A stretch of 64,000 nucleotides of DNA from Strigops habroptila. Lineage: Eukaryota > Chordata > Aves > Psittaciformes > Psittacidae. Position numbers and translations under genes: made by a program. The DNA is taken from positions 12,222,048-12,286,047 of the forward strand of contig NC_044291.2 of assembly GCF_004027225.2 (NCBI RefSeq). The letters are read 5' to 3'. Shown here piece after piece: positions 8,391-19,664 of this stretch (the first letter of the stretch is position 1; every line of letters begins with the position of its first letter). The notes under the pieces are model-generated. The model made no database searches. It saw only the letters and a program-made list of their open reading frames with translations, and was not told the origin of the DNA.

Positions 8391-11095
8391 TCCTCTCAGG
8401 AGAGAGCTGTTGCCATTAAATAACAGTCAGCAAAGAGAGAAGCAGCACTGGTCTAACAACTTCATGCCAGATGTTACCCACGGTGCAGTTAGAGCTACCT
8501 TGTCAAGTAAGAGTGAATGACAGCAATAACATTAAAGAAATGAAGTTTCTCAGCACCAAGAAGTGCTGTGGAACAATAGGCCACCCGGCGGGAGTCCAGA
8601 TCAGCCCAAAGCTTTGTGTTTCAAGAAATGAACCCCAAAGGAATGGCACCAAATGAACTCCCGGAGCCTAAGTGCAAAAGCACTTAGACCTGCAAGAGCA
8701 CAGAGGTGCATCAGGGAAGTCCTCCCCTCATACATCTGGATGGGCTTCCTCAAGTGGCCTTTCTAGGATCCATCAGTGGTGAATGGAGAAACATGGTCAC
8801 ACGCACCCCCTGAGGAAAGCCTTGAGAGTTTCTTAACTCTTCAGTTAGTTACTAGTGGCAATGAGCAGTGTGTAGGGAGGTGAGAGAGGGTGGAGGGAAG
8901 TCAGCAAGAAGCAAGGTGATGGTTCAGGGCTTTAACAAATCCTTACAACTAGGACTGAGCCCAGCAATGGAGAGCAGTTGATGTCTGTAGGTGGAGGAGG
9001 AGTAGGTGTCCCTTGGAGTGTGGCTGCAGACCCTGGACAAAACAGAGATTCTCTGAGAAGTTTCCCTCATGGGAACATGCCTCAGCGTGGCACATGGGGA
9101 ATGCCCACTGCTGGGGGTGCCTGAACACTGCTCATCATGCCCCATGAGCCGACCTTCCTGTCTCCCTCTCCTGCACTACCCAAACTTGCCTGGAATGCAG
9201 GAACCATCCCTGAGCCTGGAGAATGCAGGAACCTCCTGGAGTGAGGTGTCGCTGCTGCAGGGGAAGTGCAAAGGTTCTGGGAGACACTTGTGAGTGCGGG
9301 CAGAGAGCGGGGTGTGCGCAGCAGAGAGGGTGCTACAGGCAGGAAGCTGTCCCAAACGAGGTGCCCTGTCCCCAGAGCATGGGGTACCTTGCACCCAAGG
9401 ACACCACCTTTCCTTTTGGCTCTTGCCAAGAAGTTCTCAATCCACACCATTCCCTTTTCCCACTGCTCTCCCATGGTGCTTAGTTCTCTATACTGATGGC
9501 ATCACCCATTCCTCTAGAAGCCTCCTTTAGATGGCCTTGCTGAGGGATATTCACTCCACCTGCTGAATTGACACTATAGAAGCAGCCTACAACTACTTGA
9601 AGGGTGGTTTCAGAGATGATGGAGGTTTTCTTGGTAGTGGAAAGAGAGGGAAACCTCTACAAAGTGCAGCTTGGAAGGTTCAGACTCGAAGTGAGGAAAG
9701 ACGAAAGTCTCTCAGAAGGTGGACTTGTGGTGCAAGAGGTCACCCAGAGGGAGTCTGGATCAGCCCATGGCTTTGTGTTTCAAGGAACAGGCAGCGATGG
9801 GTGGAGAGATGTGACTGAAGGTACAGAAATGCCAGGTGAGAGCTAGGTGGGAAAGCAAGATGGGTGTCAACAGCCTGAAGGGAAAGAGGTGCAGGCATGG
9901 GCCAGTGGAGGACAGCCTGCAGCAGAGATGCCTGAGGATTCTGGCAAGGCTGAAAGGCCCAAAAGAACAAAAGGTCTCTGTCCCCTGGGCTATGGCAGTT
10001 GCCTCTTTCAGCAAGGCCTATGAGGAGAACTTTCATTCTCAGGATTTCAGGCTCTACTTCTCCAAGGGCTGTGCTCAGGGCTTGGCCTTTCTGCTTCATC
10101 AAAAAAAACCAAGGGTGTTGTCACCATCAGACACCTGCATTTTGCCTTTGTCTCCCTGTAATCACAGCCTCCAGTTACTTGCTTTAACGAGTCCCTGGGG
10201 AGGCTTTGTCAGTAACAGCCCTCAGTGGGGCCCATTAATGCTGAAGGGACTTGGGGCTTTGTTTCTGACTTGGACTTCTTGAGAGGTTTCTTCAGTCTCC
10301 TCTCAGTACCTGAGGTTCATGGACTCAGCCCAAATACACCATGGGGCTCATTAAAACCCTGACAAAAACCATGTGGTTTTTTTCAAGTCTTCCAGATTGT
10401 CTTCCAGGGAATTGGGGAGGTTTCTGAGTGCAGGAAGATTACAAAGAGCATCTGAAACAAATTATTTGAAAATGTTTATTTAATTACTTTCAGTTTAGAA
10501 ATTTCTATTCCCTTGCCGTTGATCCGAGTGTCTCTTCCAGAGGCCCTGGACAGGCAGGAAAAGCAGCCCTTAAGCGTCCAGCACTGCACTGAGCACCTCG
10601 CTCCTCACCTCCCCACCCACATTGCTCTCATCGCGTCCACCTGGGACTTGCGTCACTTCTCCTCACATCTGACTTCTCCACTGAACTGGCGCTGGATGGT
10701 GCAGCTCCTGTGCACCGACTCCCAGCCTGGCTGCCTTAGAGACCTGCCTGCCCACAGGGACAGCAGATTGTTCCTCTGGGCAAGCAAAGCAAAGGAAAGC
10801 AGGACAAAGTGCCCTACACAAGTAAAATACACTCGGCACCACATGCCTGGTACAAGCAGTGCCTCACGGGGTCACGTCTCCTACACAGGGATAATGTCAT
10901 GGAAATGGTTTAGTGACACAGGTAGGTACAAAGAGGTAGCTGTGAACATGATTGAAGAGTTGTCTAAGGGAATCCATCTGTAATTAAGCAATAATCGTAT
11001 TTTATTTCAACAGTGATTTCACAATGATTTGAAGTTGATTTAATTCGTTTATTCAGACGATGATTTAGACAATGAGTTTTGCCTTCCGGTACCTA
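8391..11095. repeat. Low-copy duplicated block without a gene
   Basis: Bases 9340-10,510 match 58,930-60,105 in the same orientation. Bases 8820-9330 match 50,040-50,580 inverted. Bases 9660-10,010 resemble 49,330-49,680, and a diverged unit is at 8500-8650. A recurring word is CAGCCCATGGCTTTGTGTTT. The 10,513-10,983 frame starts at TTG and has no recognisable domain. From about 10,985 to 11,095 the sequence is A/T-rich and empty. Confidence 0.55.
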
Positions 11096-11099
11096 ATGG

Positions 11100-11430
11100 G
11101 ATGCCTCCAAGAAAGCTGGAGGGGGATTCTTTTAGGGGGTGTGTAGTGATAGGGCAAGAGGGAATGGCTTTAAACTGAGAGAGAGGGGAGATTGAGATGA
11201 GATCTCAGGAAGAAGTTCTTCCCCTGGAAGGGTGTGGGACACTGGCACAGGGTGCCCAGAGAAGCTGTGGGCTGCCCCATCCCTGCCAGTGTTCAAGGCC
11301 AGGTTGGACACAGGGGCTTGGAGCAACCTGCTCTAGTGGAAGATGTCCCTGCCCATGGCAGGGGGTTGGAATTGGGTGAGCTTTAACGTCTCTTCCACCC
11401 CAAACCAGTCTGGGATTCCATGATTCTCTG
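11100..11430 (+). mobile_element. CR1 LINE 3' fragment
   Basis: A plus-strand CR1 3' end. The end of ORF2 is recognisable (GGGAATGGCTTTAAACTGAG, then the GCACAGGGTGCCCAGAGAAG region), ending with a tail-like GGGATTCCATGATTCTCTGA. It directly precedes X copy 2, as CR1 also does for copies 5 and 6. Confidence 0.85.
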
Positions 11431-12480
11431 ATGTGTGAATGCCAGTCACTCTCCACTTCTCATTGGTGGATGTGACGCCCTGTTCATTGCCCAGGTTGAG
11501 CTGTGACCCCTCGCATTCTCCATCTCCAGAGGAAAGGCACTGAGGAAGAGCCTCACCGAGGGGAGGGGCCTCCCCAAGCCTGCTGGGCAGAGGCTGGTCC
11601 CCCTGCAGCGACTCCCAGAGCACCCCCGGTGCCCTGTGGCCATGGGCAACGATGCTGCTGCCATCACAAAGCCGTGGTGGTCACTGTGGAGACGCCCATT
11701 TGTGACGGGGGCCCCCCTGGTGACTGTGGGCTATTTAAGGGAGCAAAAGCCCTGCAGTAAACCAGTGCAGAGGAGACCCCTTCGTTGGGAGGCTGCATCT
11801 CCCCTGGCTGCCTGCGCATCCAGGTACATGTTCTTTGACTTTTCAATCCTACTTTAGTGTTCGCTTGAAACACGTTGTGGGTGCGTGCTCTAATGGGAGG
11901 AGATGCTGTCAGGAGATGTGCTGGTGCCATCCCAGCTGGAGGAGCAGGGGAGAGGTGAGGAGGAGGCCCTGGGCTTGTTCATGTACTTGGAGCTCAGCTC
12001 TGCCTGCAGAGGTGCTGGGGGCGAAGCAGGAGCCTTGTGTTGCAGGAAGGCTTGCTGGTGTGAGAGGTGCTTGAGAAGGTGTGAGGGCAGGAGCAGCCCC
12101 CTGGCAGTTGCAAGCTTGCTGGTGCTGTCTCACTGCGAGCTCAGCACAAGGGGACCTGCCTGGCTCCGGCAATGCGCGCAGAAGCCCACCAGGCATTGCG
12201 GAAGGCAGGAGGGGTCCCGGTGAGCTCTGGTAAAGCCCAGGCCAGCGCCGGGCATTGCGGGAGGCTCCAGTTTTCTGCTGGGCTCTGGCAGTGCATTCTG
12301 GAAGGTAACAAAGGCCCTGGCAGGCACAGGCACAGCCCAGAAGCCCACTGGGCATTGCGGAAGGTGGGAAGGATCTGGTGGGCTCTGGCCATACCTGCAG
12401 AATCCTGACTGCGGCAATGCCCGCGGGAGCCCCTGTGCTCCCACAGCAACAGTGCCAGGACAGGAGCTGTTGCTGGGTCC
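11431..12480 (+). promoter_or_regulatory. X module copy 2: TATA promoter, non-coding exon 1, splice donor, minisatellite
   Basis: A TATA box (TATTTAAG, about 11,732-11,739) lies ~25 bases before a transcript start expected near 11,750-11,760. The exon-like part ends at 11,823 with CCAG and a donor changed to GTACATG. The minisatellite core is at 12,191-12,205 and about 12,250. Upstream are a TGTGACGGGGGCCC block (CRE-like TGACG) and the flank shared with copies 5 and 6. The module breaks off at about 12,478. Promoter function is inferred from sequence only. Confidence 0.55.
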
Positions 12481-12800
12481 TACTTTCCATTGGTAAGCAC
12501 TGGAACTGCCCCAAAATTGGGCAAGAGGCAAAAATAGGGAGGCAAAGGTGTGGGTACCCACAGAATGAGGGAAATTGGGTGCACCTGAAAATGGGGGCAA
12601 GCCATAAGTGAGAGGCACACCATAACTGAGGAACACTCCCAAAATGGACTCCCCAAAACTAAGGGGCACCCCATTAATTGGGGGTTACTTATATATAAAT
12701 AGGGTCACCCAAAAAGTGGGTCACCCTCAGAGAGCTCATGGGACCCTCCAAATGTGGGTGGAGGGTGTAGGACTGATATGTAAAACAGGTATTTGCCTCA
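12481..12800. other. C/A-rich unassigned spacer
   Basis: Short units such as CCCCAAAACTAAGGGGCACC and CACCCAAAAAGTGGGTCACC suggest microchromosome-type intron or minisatellite sequence. I see no gene. Confidence 0.35.
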
Positions 12801-12804
12801 ACCA

Positions 12805-13430
12805 TTGCTCTCTGTGAGCTACGAACTGTAGCGGGTGTGGCGAGACCATTTACCCCTCAGAAAGAGACTTCATTGCTCTCTGTAACAACTTGTGCATTCA
12901 GCTCTGTTGATGCAGCTGCGCCCTTGCACAGGGAGGAGGCTGGGATGTTTCAGTTCTGACAAGCGGAGGGGAACATCCTTGCAGGAACAAACTGTATGGG
13001 CAGCAGATAAAAACCTGCTGAAACATGCGATTCACAGATGCAGCCCATGGCTGGTTGCAGTTGTTGCACAGTGCTGGGGCAACAGCTATCTGATTGACAT
13101 CTGGACACAATATGATATAAAGGACCGCACGACCACAGCCTGGTTGGAAGACTTCTCCCACCAATCCAGACAACAGGACGCTGTACGGCTCTGTGGTGGT
13201 AACTTAACTATTTGACTCTCTCTCTCTCTGAAAATCTATTGATATACTGCTTCTATCCTTTTTTTCCTACTCCTTCTCTTTTCCTTCTTCTCTTTTATCG
13301 TTTTTTATTTTATTTTTTTACAATAGTTTTAGATAATAAATTGCATTATTTGGATATTTGACCTCATTCGCGTCTTAATTTCACCCCGCAAGATCCAAAT
13401 CCTGTTTGTACCATCCACTGGGACGTGACA
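12805..13430 (+). mobile_element. Solo or isolated retroviral LTR
   Basis: LTR features in order are a TATA-like ATATAAAGGA at about 13,113, a T/C-rich tract, AATAAA at about 13,336, then TTGACCTCATTCGCGTCTTAAT, and an end ...GACGTGACA at 13,430. The last block resembles TTGACCTCGTTTGTGTCTTAAT in the LTR at 41.3-41.9 kb, so both belong to related families (probably class II, ERVK-like). The left end is uncertain within ~40 bases. No target-site duplication could be seen and no internal retroviral sequence adjoins it. Confidence 0.6.
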
Positions 13431-13633
13431 GAGGGGAAGACGGTGAACTCTCTTGAATGGGTGCTAGGGCTGAAGGAGCAGCAGCAAGAAGCACCTCAAG
13501 AGGCTCTTAGCTCTGCACAAGCGTCTGGCAGCCAGGTGAGACCCCAAAACCCAGCACCCCTGAACCCAACCCTCCCCCGCACACCAAGATCCCACCAGGG
13601 AGCCCCAAATCCCCTCAAACCCAAATCCCGCAG

Positions 13634-13830
13634 CTCCAAATATGCCCTGGCTCAGCGCAGCAGCCAGGAGCCCCCTGAAGAAGGGGTGCTCTGAAAAGTG
13701 GGGGTCCCCCAGCACCAGCACCACCCCCAAAATGCTCTGGGACCCCAGATCCCCTGGGGGGACCCCAGAATTGCTTGGGGTCAATTGCTAGTGAATTCAG
13801 GGGGTCAGAGGGGATGGACTTGCCAATAAA
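13634..13830 (+). pseudogene. Isolated terminal exon with poly(A) signal, copy 1 (unknown gene)
   Basis: A splice acceptor (AAATCCCGCAG, AG ending at 13,633) is followed by 61 bases to a TGA at 13,692-13,694, then AATAAA at 13,825-13,830. The second copy at 43,922-43,982 has the same acceptor, the same 61-base length, the same stop and AATAAA at 44,130. The C-terminal peptide contains ALAQRSSQEPPEE. I do not recognise the gene. A donor-like CAGGTGAG at 13,514-13,521 ends a possible preceding exon. The rest of the gene is absent here, so this is treated as a captured fragment. Confidence 0.4.
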
Positions 13831-13840
13831 GTGGCACTCC

Positions 13841-14364
13841 AAAACCACGCTTCCCCCCGCCAAGGGCCCTGGAGCCACCCAAAGCAATCATGGTGCCCCC
13901 CAAAATACTGGGTAACCACCAAATCTCCTTGAAGCACCACAAGAGCAGGCAGGAACCCCAAATAGGGGGCCTGGGGCAGCCCAGAAGTGGACTGCACACC
14001 CCCAACATGCTGGGCCCTCCCCCAGTTGAACCCAGGGACCCAAAATCCTGGAGGGGCCTCACCAAACACCCCCACCCCCAACTGGGGGTGCCCCAAAAAA
14101 GCTGTTCCCCCCCTGCGGCAGGTACTGGGACCACTGGGGGAGACTGAGAAGGACTGAGAGGGCCTGGGAGCACCTGCAGCAGGTAGTGGGAGCACTGGGA
14201 GCACCGGAAGGGATTGGGAATTGAGCAGGGCTGCAAGCGGGAAGACCTGGGGCAGTTACTGGGAGCACTGGGATATTGAAACCCCAGCAGTATCTGGGGC
14301 CATAGTGGCCTATATTGGTCTGTACTAGCTCATACTGGTCTGTGCTGCTCCATACTGGGGTGTG
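13841..14364. repeat. CCCCAAA-type and ACTGGGAG-type minisatellites
   Basis: Bases 13,840-14,110 repeat CCCCAAA/CCCC words. Bases 14,110-14,290 repeat CTGGGAGCACTGGGA. Bases 14,290-14,360 repeat TACTGGTCTG. The same succession is at 44,136-44,790, so the block was duplicated with the terminal exon. Confidence 0.65.
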
Positions 14365-15235
14365 TAAATTTGCAGACGACACCAAGTCAGGTGGGAGAGT
14401 TGATCTGCTGGAGAGTGGGAAGCTCTGCAGAGGGATCTGGACAGGCTGGATCCATGGGCTGCAGCCAGTGGGATGAGGTTCAACAAGGTAAAGTGCCAGG
14501 TCCTGCACTTGGGCCACAACAACCCCCTGCAACGCTCCAGGCTTGGGGTAGAGCGGCTGGAAACTGCTCATGGGAAAGGAGCTGGGGGTGCTGATTGATG
14601 GAGCTGAACATGAGCAGCTTGTGCCCAGGCAGCCAAGAAGTCACCAGCATCCTGGCCTGTATCAGCACCAGTGTGGCAGCAGGGCCAGGGCAGTGACTGT
14701 CCCCGTGCACTGGGCACTGGTGAGGCTACACCTCAAATCCTGTGTTCAGTTCTGGGCCCCTCACTACAAGAGAGACATTGAGGTGCTGGAGGAGGACCAG
14801 AGAAGGAGCTGGTGCAGGGCCTGGAGCACAAGTGTGATGAGGAACGGCTGAGGTACCTGTGGGGGTTTAGTCTGGAGAAGAGAAGGCTCAAGGGGGACCT
14901 TATCGCTCCCTACAACTGCCTGACAGGAGGATGGAGCCAGGAAGGGGCTGGTCTCTGCTCCCAAGGAACAAGTGACAGAACAAGAGAAAACGGTCTCAAG
15001 CTGCACCAGGGGAGGTTTAGAAGGAGATTAGGAACAATTCCTTCCCCAAAGGGTACTCAGGCATTGAGCAGGCTGCCCAGGGCAGGGCTGGAGTCACCGT
15101 CCCTGGAAGGATTCACATGCCATGTAGCCAAGGCCCTCAGTGACATGGGTTAGTGGTGGACTTGGCAGTGCTGGGGTAATCCTGATGATCTCAAAGATCT
15201 TTTCCAACCTCGTTGATTTCTATAATTCTACTGCC
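14365..15235 (+). mobile_element. CR1 LINE fragment (end of reverse transcriptase to 3' tail)
   Basis: On the plus strand the decayed CR1 ORF2 can be followed from the region after the catalytic motif (GTGTAAATTTGCAGACGACACC) through TTCTGGGCCCCTCACTACAAG and GGAGAAGAGAAGGCTCAAGG. It ends at a poor tail near 15,235 (TATAATTCTACTG). The homologous fragment at 44,790-45,250 is shorter. Confidence 0.8.
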
Positions 15236-15807
15236 ATGCCTCCTGGTCATACAGCCCGGGGATGCTGCTGTCCTCCCTTGCTGCCAGGGCACACGCTGGC
15301 CTCCTGTCCAGCTCCTGCCCGCCCAGACCTTTGCCATGGGCTGCTCCCAGCCAGGCAGCCTGTGCCTTTGCCAGTGCAGGTGAGTCTCCTGCAGGGACAC
15401 CTGTGTCCCCTGCTCTCCTCCCCACGACACCCTGAGAGCTCTGCAGCCCTCCCATGCCATCCCATCTCCCCACACCAGCACAACAGCCCCGGCCCTTGGC
15501 GTCCTCAAGAGCCCCAACTGCTCCAGGCACAGAGCAGCCATCCCAGAGCTGGAGCAGCCAGAAAGCTGATTTCATTCCCTTCATTCTTGCTATGTGAGGA
15601 CATATCATAGAGAAGAAGTTGCTGCAGGATCATTTATTTTCCCTTAAATACAATGAGAAGACCCCATTGACACAAAGTCTGGGGGTCAGACAAGGCGCGT
15701 GGTTACGTAAGTAGGACATGACGAAAACTGACATTCATATGAAGACAAGAACATCACAAGTTGAAAAAGGAAAACAAATATGAAGCAGGAAAGACAGATG
15801 TGGCCTG
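15236..15807. repeat. CR1 remnant and 3' flank of OR B
   Basis: Bases 15,236-15,440 copy the diverged minus-strand CR1 of 3390-3600. Bases 15,441-15,807 copy the OR A 3' flank. No gene is seen. Confidence 0.55.
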
Positions 15808-16785
15808 TCACGACTGACACTGGGAGACTTTTGCAGAGGAGAGCAGGCAGTGTATGGCTGCTAAAACACATCCAGTCACCAGCTTCCTCAGAGCATCCTT
15901 GAGCTCCTGGTTCCTCAGGCTGTAGATGAGAGGGTTCACTACTGGAGGCACCACTGCATACAGCACTGGCACCACCAGATCCAGGGATGAAGAAGAGATG
16001 GAGGGGGGCTTCAGGTAGGCAAAGATGCAGGTAGTGATAAACAGGGAGACCACGGCCAGGTGAGGGAGGCACGTGGCAAAGGCTTTGTGGCATCCCTGCT
16101 CAGAGGGGATCCTCAGCACGGCCCTGAAGATCTGCACATAGGACAACACAATGAAAACAAAACACCCGAATGATCAACAGGCACTAACCACAAGAAGCCC
16201 AACTTCCCTGATATAGGAGCGTGAGCAGGAGAGCTTGAGGATCTGGGGGATTTCACAGAATAACTGCTCCACAGTATTGCCTCGGCAGAGGGGTAGTGAA
16301 AATATATTGGCAGTGTGTAGCAGAGCATAGAGAAACCCAGTGCCCCAGGCAGCTGCTGCCATGTGGACACAAGCTCTGCTGCCCAGGAGGGTCCCATAGT
16401 GCAGGGGCTTGCAGATGGCCACATAGCGGTCATAGGACATGATGGTGAGAAGGACAAACTCTGCTGTAAACAAGAAGAATACAAAGAAAACCTGTGCAGC
16501 ATATCCTGTGAAGGAGATGGCTGTGGTGTCCCAGAGGGAATTGGCCATGGATTTGGGGACAGTGGTGGAGATGGAGCCCAGGTCCAGGAGGGAGAGGTTG
16601 AGCAGGAAGAAGTACATGGGGGTGTAGAGGTGCTGGTCGCAGGCTGTGCTGGTGATGATGAGGCCGTTGCCCAGGAGTGCAGCCAGGGAGATGCCCAGGA
16701 AGAGCCAGAAGTGCCAGAGCTGCAGCTCCCACGTGTCTGCGAATGGCAGGAGGAGGAAGTGGGTGATGGAGCTGCCGTTGGACAT
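15808..16785 (-). pseudogene. Olfactory receptor pseudogene B, full length except for one in-frame TGA
   Basis: This is a family-14-like odorant receptor starting at the ATG at 16,785 (MSNGSS). All landmarks are present: GN in TM1, PMYFFL, the TM3-end MSYDRYVAICKPLHY, HKAFATCLPHL in TM6 and the TM7 motif PLIYSLRNQE. The frame is 325 codons with no indel, but codon 204 in TM5 (16,174-16,176) is TGA. OR D, which matches closely here, has TTA. The two visible open frames (16,785-16,174 and 16,173-15,808) are therefore one gene broken by one nonsense codon. The same 3' splice site as in A and C ends at 16,809. It is likely a recent pseudogene, or a polymorphic allele whose intact form may exist. 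Confidence 0.93.
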
Positions 16786-16808
16786 CTGCTGCCTCTAGGC
16801 ATGGGGCA

Positions 16809-18344
16809 CTGTCATAGGAGAAAAAGGCAGTGACAGGTTAGGGGAGACTTTTCATGACACAACTCCAAACCATTTCACACAGACCTTCAACCTGCTGCAC
16901 ACAGACCATCTTTTCTTTTCAATTAGATGTTACTTCAGCTCTGTGGCTGGAGCCCTGTTTGGTGCTGGCTGTGTGTGCAGTGAAGAGCAGAGCATCTGCC
17001 CATGGGCTCTTGATCCATCAGTTGTACTCTCAGAGGTGGTACGGGCAGGGACCAGCCCTGATGCTCAACTTTGTCCTATGGAGCCCCTACTAACGCAGAA
17101 GGGTGTCAGCATCTGCACTCCCAGTGCTAAGGAACGGGAATGGCAAAGGCACTTGACCAGTTCCAGGGGTTTGACAGTTCCCAGCATCTCCCATGGGCCT
17201 GGCTGAGAGAGGCCCGGGCAGAGCAGCTGGCTCTCAGGACAGTGTTCCCCTGCCCCAGCCGTGCAGCCACCTCCCAGCACCAGCACTGCCGGGCGGCTGT
17301 TCCCACTCCCAGGGCTCTACAGAGGGCACTGGACATATGGCTGCAGAGCAGCACCACGGCTCTGTGGGAGCTCTGCCTGCAGGGGAGGAGGGTCACGGCT
17401 TGGACCCCCGGCCCTGAGGGCACAGCTGTGCCTTCTGAGAGAGGAGCCAAGGAGGCTTGCTCAGAGGAAGGGCTCTGCATACAAGGGCTCACACAGATAG
17501 TCCTGAGTTCTTCCTGCCACAGCAGTTCTGGGTATAGTTTTCTCCCATTCCCAGATCATAGCCCTGCTACCTGGAGATTTTACTTCTGGGAGGCATTTCC
17601 CTCTCCCATGTCTTTTCCCTGTGAGTGCTCACAGAGCTCAAGTGAACCTCTCTGCACTCACCTTGGTCCTCCACAAACCTGCCTGTTTTAAGGAAAATGC
17701 CTGTGCACATGTTCCTGTTTGCAAGTGGATAAGGACAGGTGAGACCAATTCTGATGGATGATGCTGGTGCTGTCCATAGGCAGAGGAGTGGCTGAAGGTC
17801 CATTAGGATGGTCATATCAGACCTCCTGGTCACCCAAAGTTCCAACTCAGGAGTCTCAGAGACTTGTTCAAGCATGAGAGCTCCTTTTCATTTCTACCCC
17901 CAAATTCATCACAAGCAGGAATCTGAGAACAGAGGCTCAGAAAAGCTCCTTGTCTTTATAGCAACCCCTGCTTGAGGTTCACCTTGGAAAGTCTTCTTGG
18001 AAGTGTTCTAGGGTGACCTGGAGCTGTGAGTAACCCTGACTCACACAGCACCCTCTCTAGAGCAGCAGCGCCTTTCGGCTGCCCTGCTGGGGTCAATCCT
18101 TCCTCCCCAGCTTCTCCCCCAGCACCGTGGGAACCTCCCGGGCAGGCTGAGTGCTGACCCTGGCAGGCGGCAGAGTCCCTGCCCCGGCACACAGCCCCTG
18201 AGGTGCAGGGACCCTGCTCACAAGGACAGCGCTGGGCACCCCTGGCTGCACACCCACATTCACACCCTGCAGCCAGCCCTGGTAGAAGGCAGCCCTCATG
18301 TCCTGTCCCTCGCATGGTGCAGAGGGAAGCCCTGCTCTGGAGCG
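16809..18344. other. Upstream region of OR B
   Basis: It begins with the conserved splice acceptor (AG at 16,810-16,809, minus strand). Bases 16,860-17,950 have no detected copy in the window and no gene I can support, although GC-rich open frames overlap here. Bases 17,956-18,344 resemble 5690-5930 and, inverted, 51,950-52,220. At about 18,345 this sequence is joined directly to X copy 3. Confidence 0.45.
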
Positions 18345-19310
18345 ACACCCTGAGCACCCCTGGGTGCCCAGTGGCCATGGGCACGATGCTGCTGCCATCA
18401 CAAAGCCGTGGCGGTCGCTGTGGAAATGCCCATCATGACGGAGGCCCCCCCGGTGAGCGTGGGCTATTTAAGGAGCGAGAGCCCTGCAGTAACCAGTGCA
18501 GAGGAGACCCCTCCCTGGGGAGGCTGCATCTCCCCTGGCTGCCCTGTGCATCCAGGTACGTGTTCTTTGACTTTTCAGTCCTACTTTAGTGTTTGCTTGA
18601 AACACATTGTGGGTGTGTGCTCTAAAGGGAGGAGAAGCTGTCAGGAGATGTGCTGGTGCCATCCCAGCTGGAGGAGCAGGGGAGAGGTGAGGAGGAGGCC
18701 CTGGGCTTGTTCATGTGCTTGGAGCTCAGCTCTGGCTGCAGAGGTGCTGGGGGCGAAGCAGGAGCCTTGTGTGTGCAGGAGCTGCTGGTGTGAGAGGTGC
18801 TGAGAAGGTGTGAGGGCAGGAGCAGCCCCTGGGCAGTGCAGCTGTTGGTGCTGTCACTGGGAGCTCAGCACAAGGGGACCTGCCTGGCTCCAGCAACGCG
18901 TGCGGAAGCCCACCAGGCATTCTGGAAGGCTCCAGTGCTCTGCTGGGCTCTGGCAATGCATTCGGGAAGGTGACAAAAGCCCTGGCATGCGCAGGCACAG
19001 CCCAGAAGCCCACTGGGCATTGCGGAAGGTGGGAAGGAGCTGGTGGGCTCTGGCCATACCTGCGGAATCCTGACTGCGGCAATGCCCGCGGGAGCCCCTG
19101 TGCTCCCACAGCAACAGTGCCAGGACAGGAGCTGTTGCTGGGCCTCCCCCGCCCTTGGCAAGCAGTGCCCCAGCCCCAGCAACACTCGGGCGCTGCGCTT
19201 CCTTAGCCAAATAATGCTGCTTCTGGCTCCGTGCCCATACAAAGAGCCGAGCTCCAAGAGTGCAAATGTCCAGCCCCTGCTGCCACAGCAAAGGGGCCAG
19301 GACAGGATCA
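18345..19310 (+). promoter_or_regulatory. X module copy 3: TATA promoter, exon 1 with consensus donor, minisatellite
   Basis: This is the most complete copy. The TATA box TATTTAAG is at 18,465-18,472. The likely start is about 18,480-18,500, and exon 1 ends at 18,555 (CCAG|GTACGTG). Exon 1 has no ATG. The upstream 110 bases, with CACAAAGCCGTGGCGGTCGC, match the other copies; further upstream the usual CR1-flank sequence is replaced by the OR 5' flank. The minisatellite at 18,900-19,090 has fewer units than copy 1. No protein is assigned to the module. Confidence 0.6.
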
Positions 19311-19311
19311 G

Positions 19312-19660
19312 TGTTTAAAGCCAGCCGGGAACTCAGCACCAGCAGCCGCTTGCTCAGCACCTGGGTGGGATGGGGAGGAGAATGGGTACAGTGTAATACC
19401 CACGGGTAGAGATGAGAACAGGTCGGGAACTGAAATCAAGTATGATGTAATAGTGGTGTTATTGTTATTAAGAATAACGGAAACAACAAGGGGAGAGATA
19501 TGGAACCAGAAGGGGAAAGAAAACACCAATAGCCAGCAGTGATGCCCAGTACAATTGCTCAGCACCTGCTGAGCGACACCCAGCCCAACCCGAGCAGCGA
19601 CCCGTCCCTTTTGGGTGACTCCCCCAGTTTCTATGGCCTGAGGTGTCATGGGCCCACCGG
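19312..19660 (-). mobile_element. ERVL-type LTR fragment after X copy 3
   Basis: The position, length and truncation are the same as at 890-1240. It is related to the 3' part of the complete LTR at 56,822-57,402. Confidence 0.65.
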
Positions 19661-19664
19661 GCTG

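Noticed and set aside
10513-10983. 156-codon open frame as a gene
   Set aside because: It starts at TTG; the first ATG leaves about 95 codons with no domain, and the copy at 60 kb shares only the first bases.
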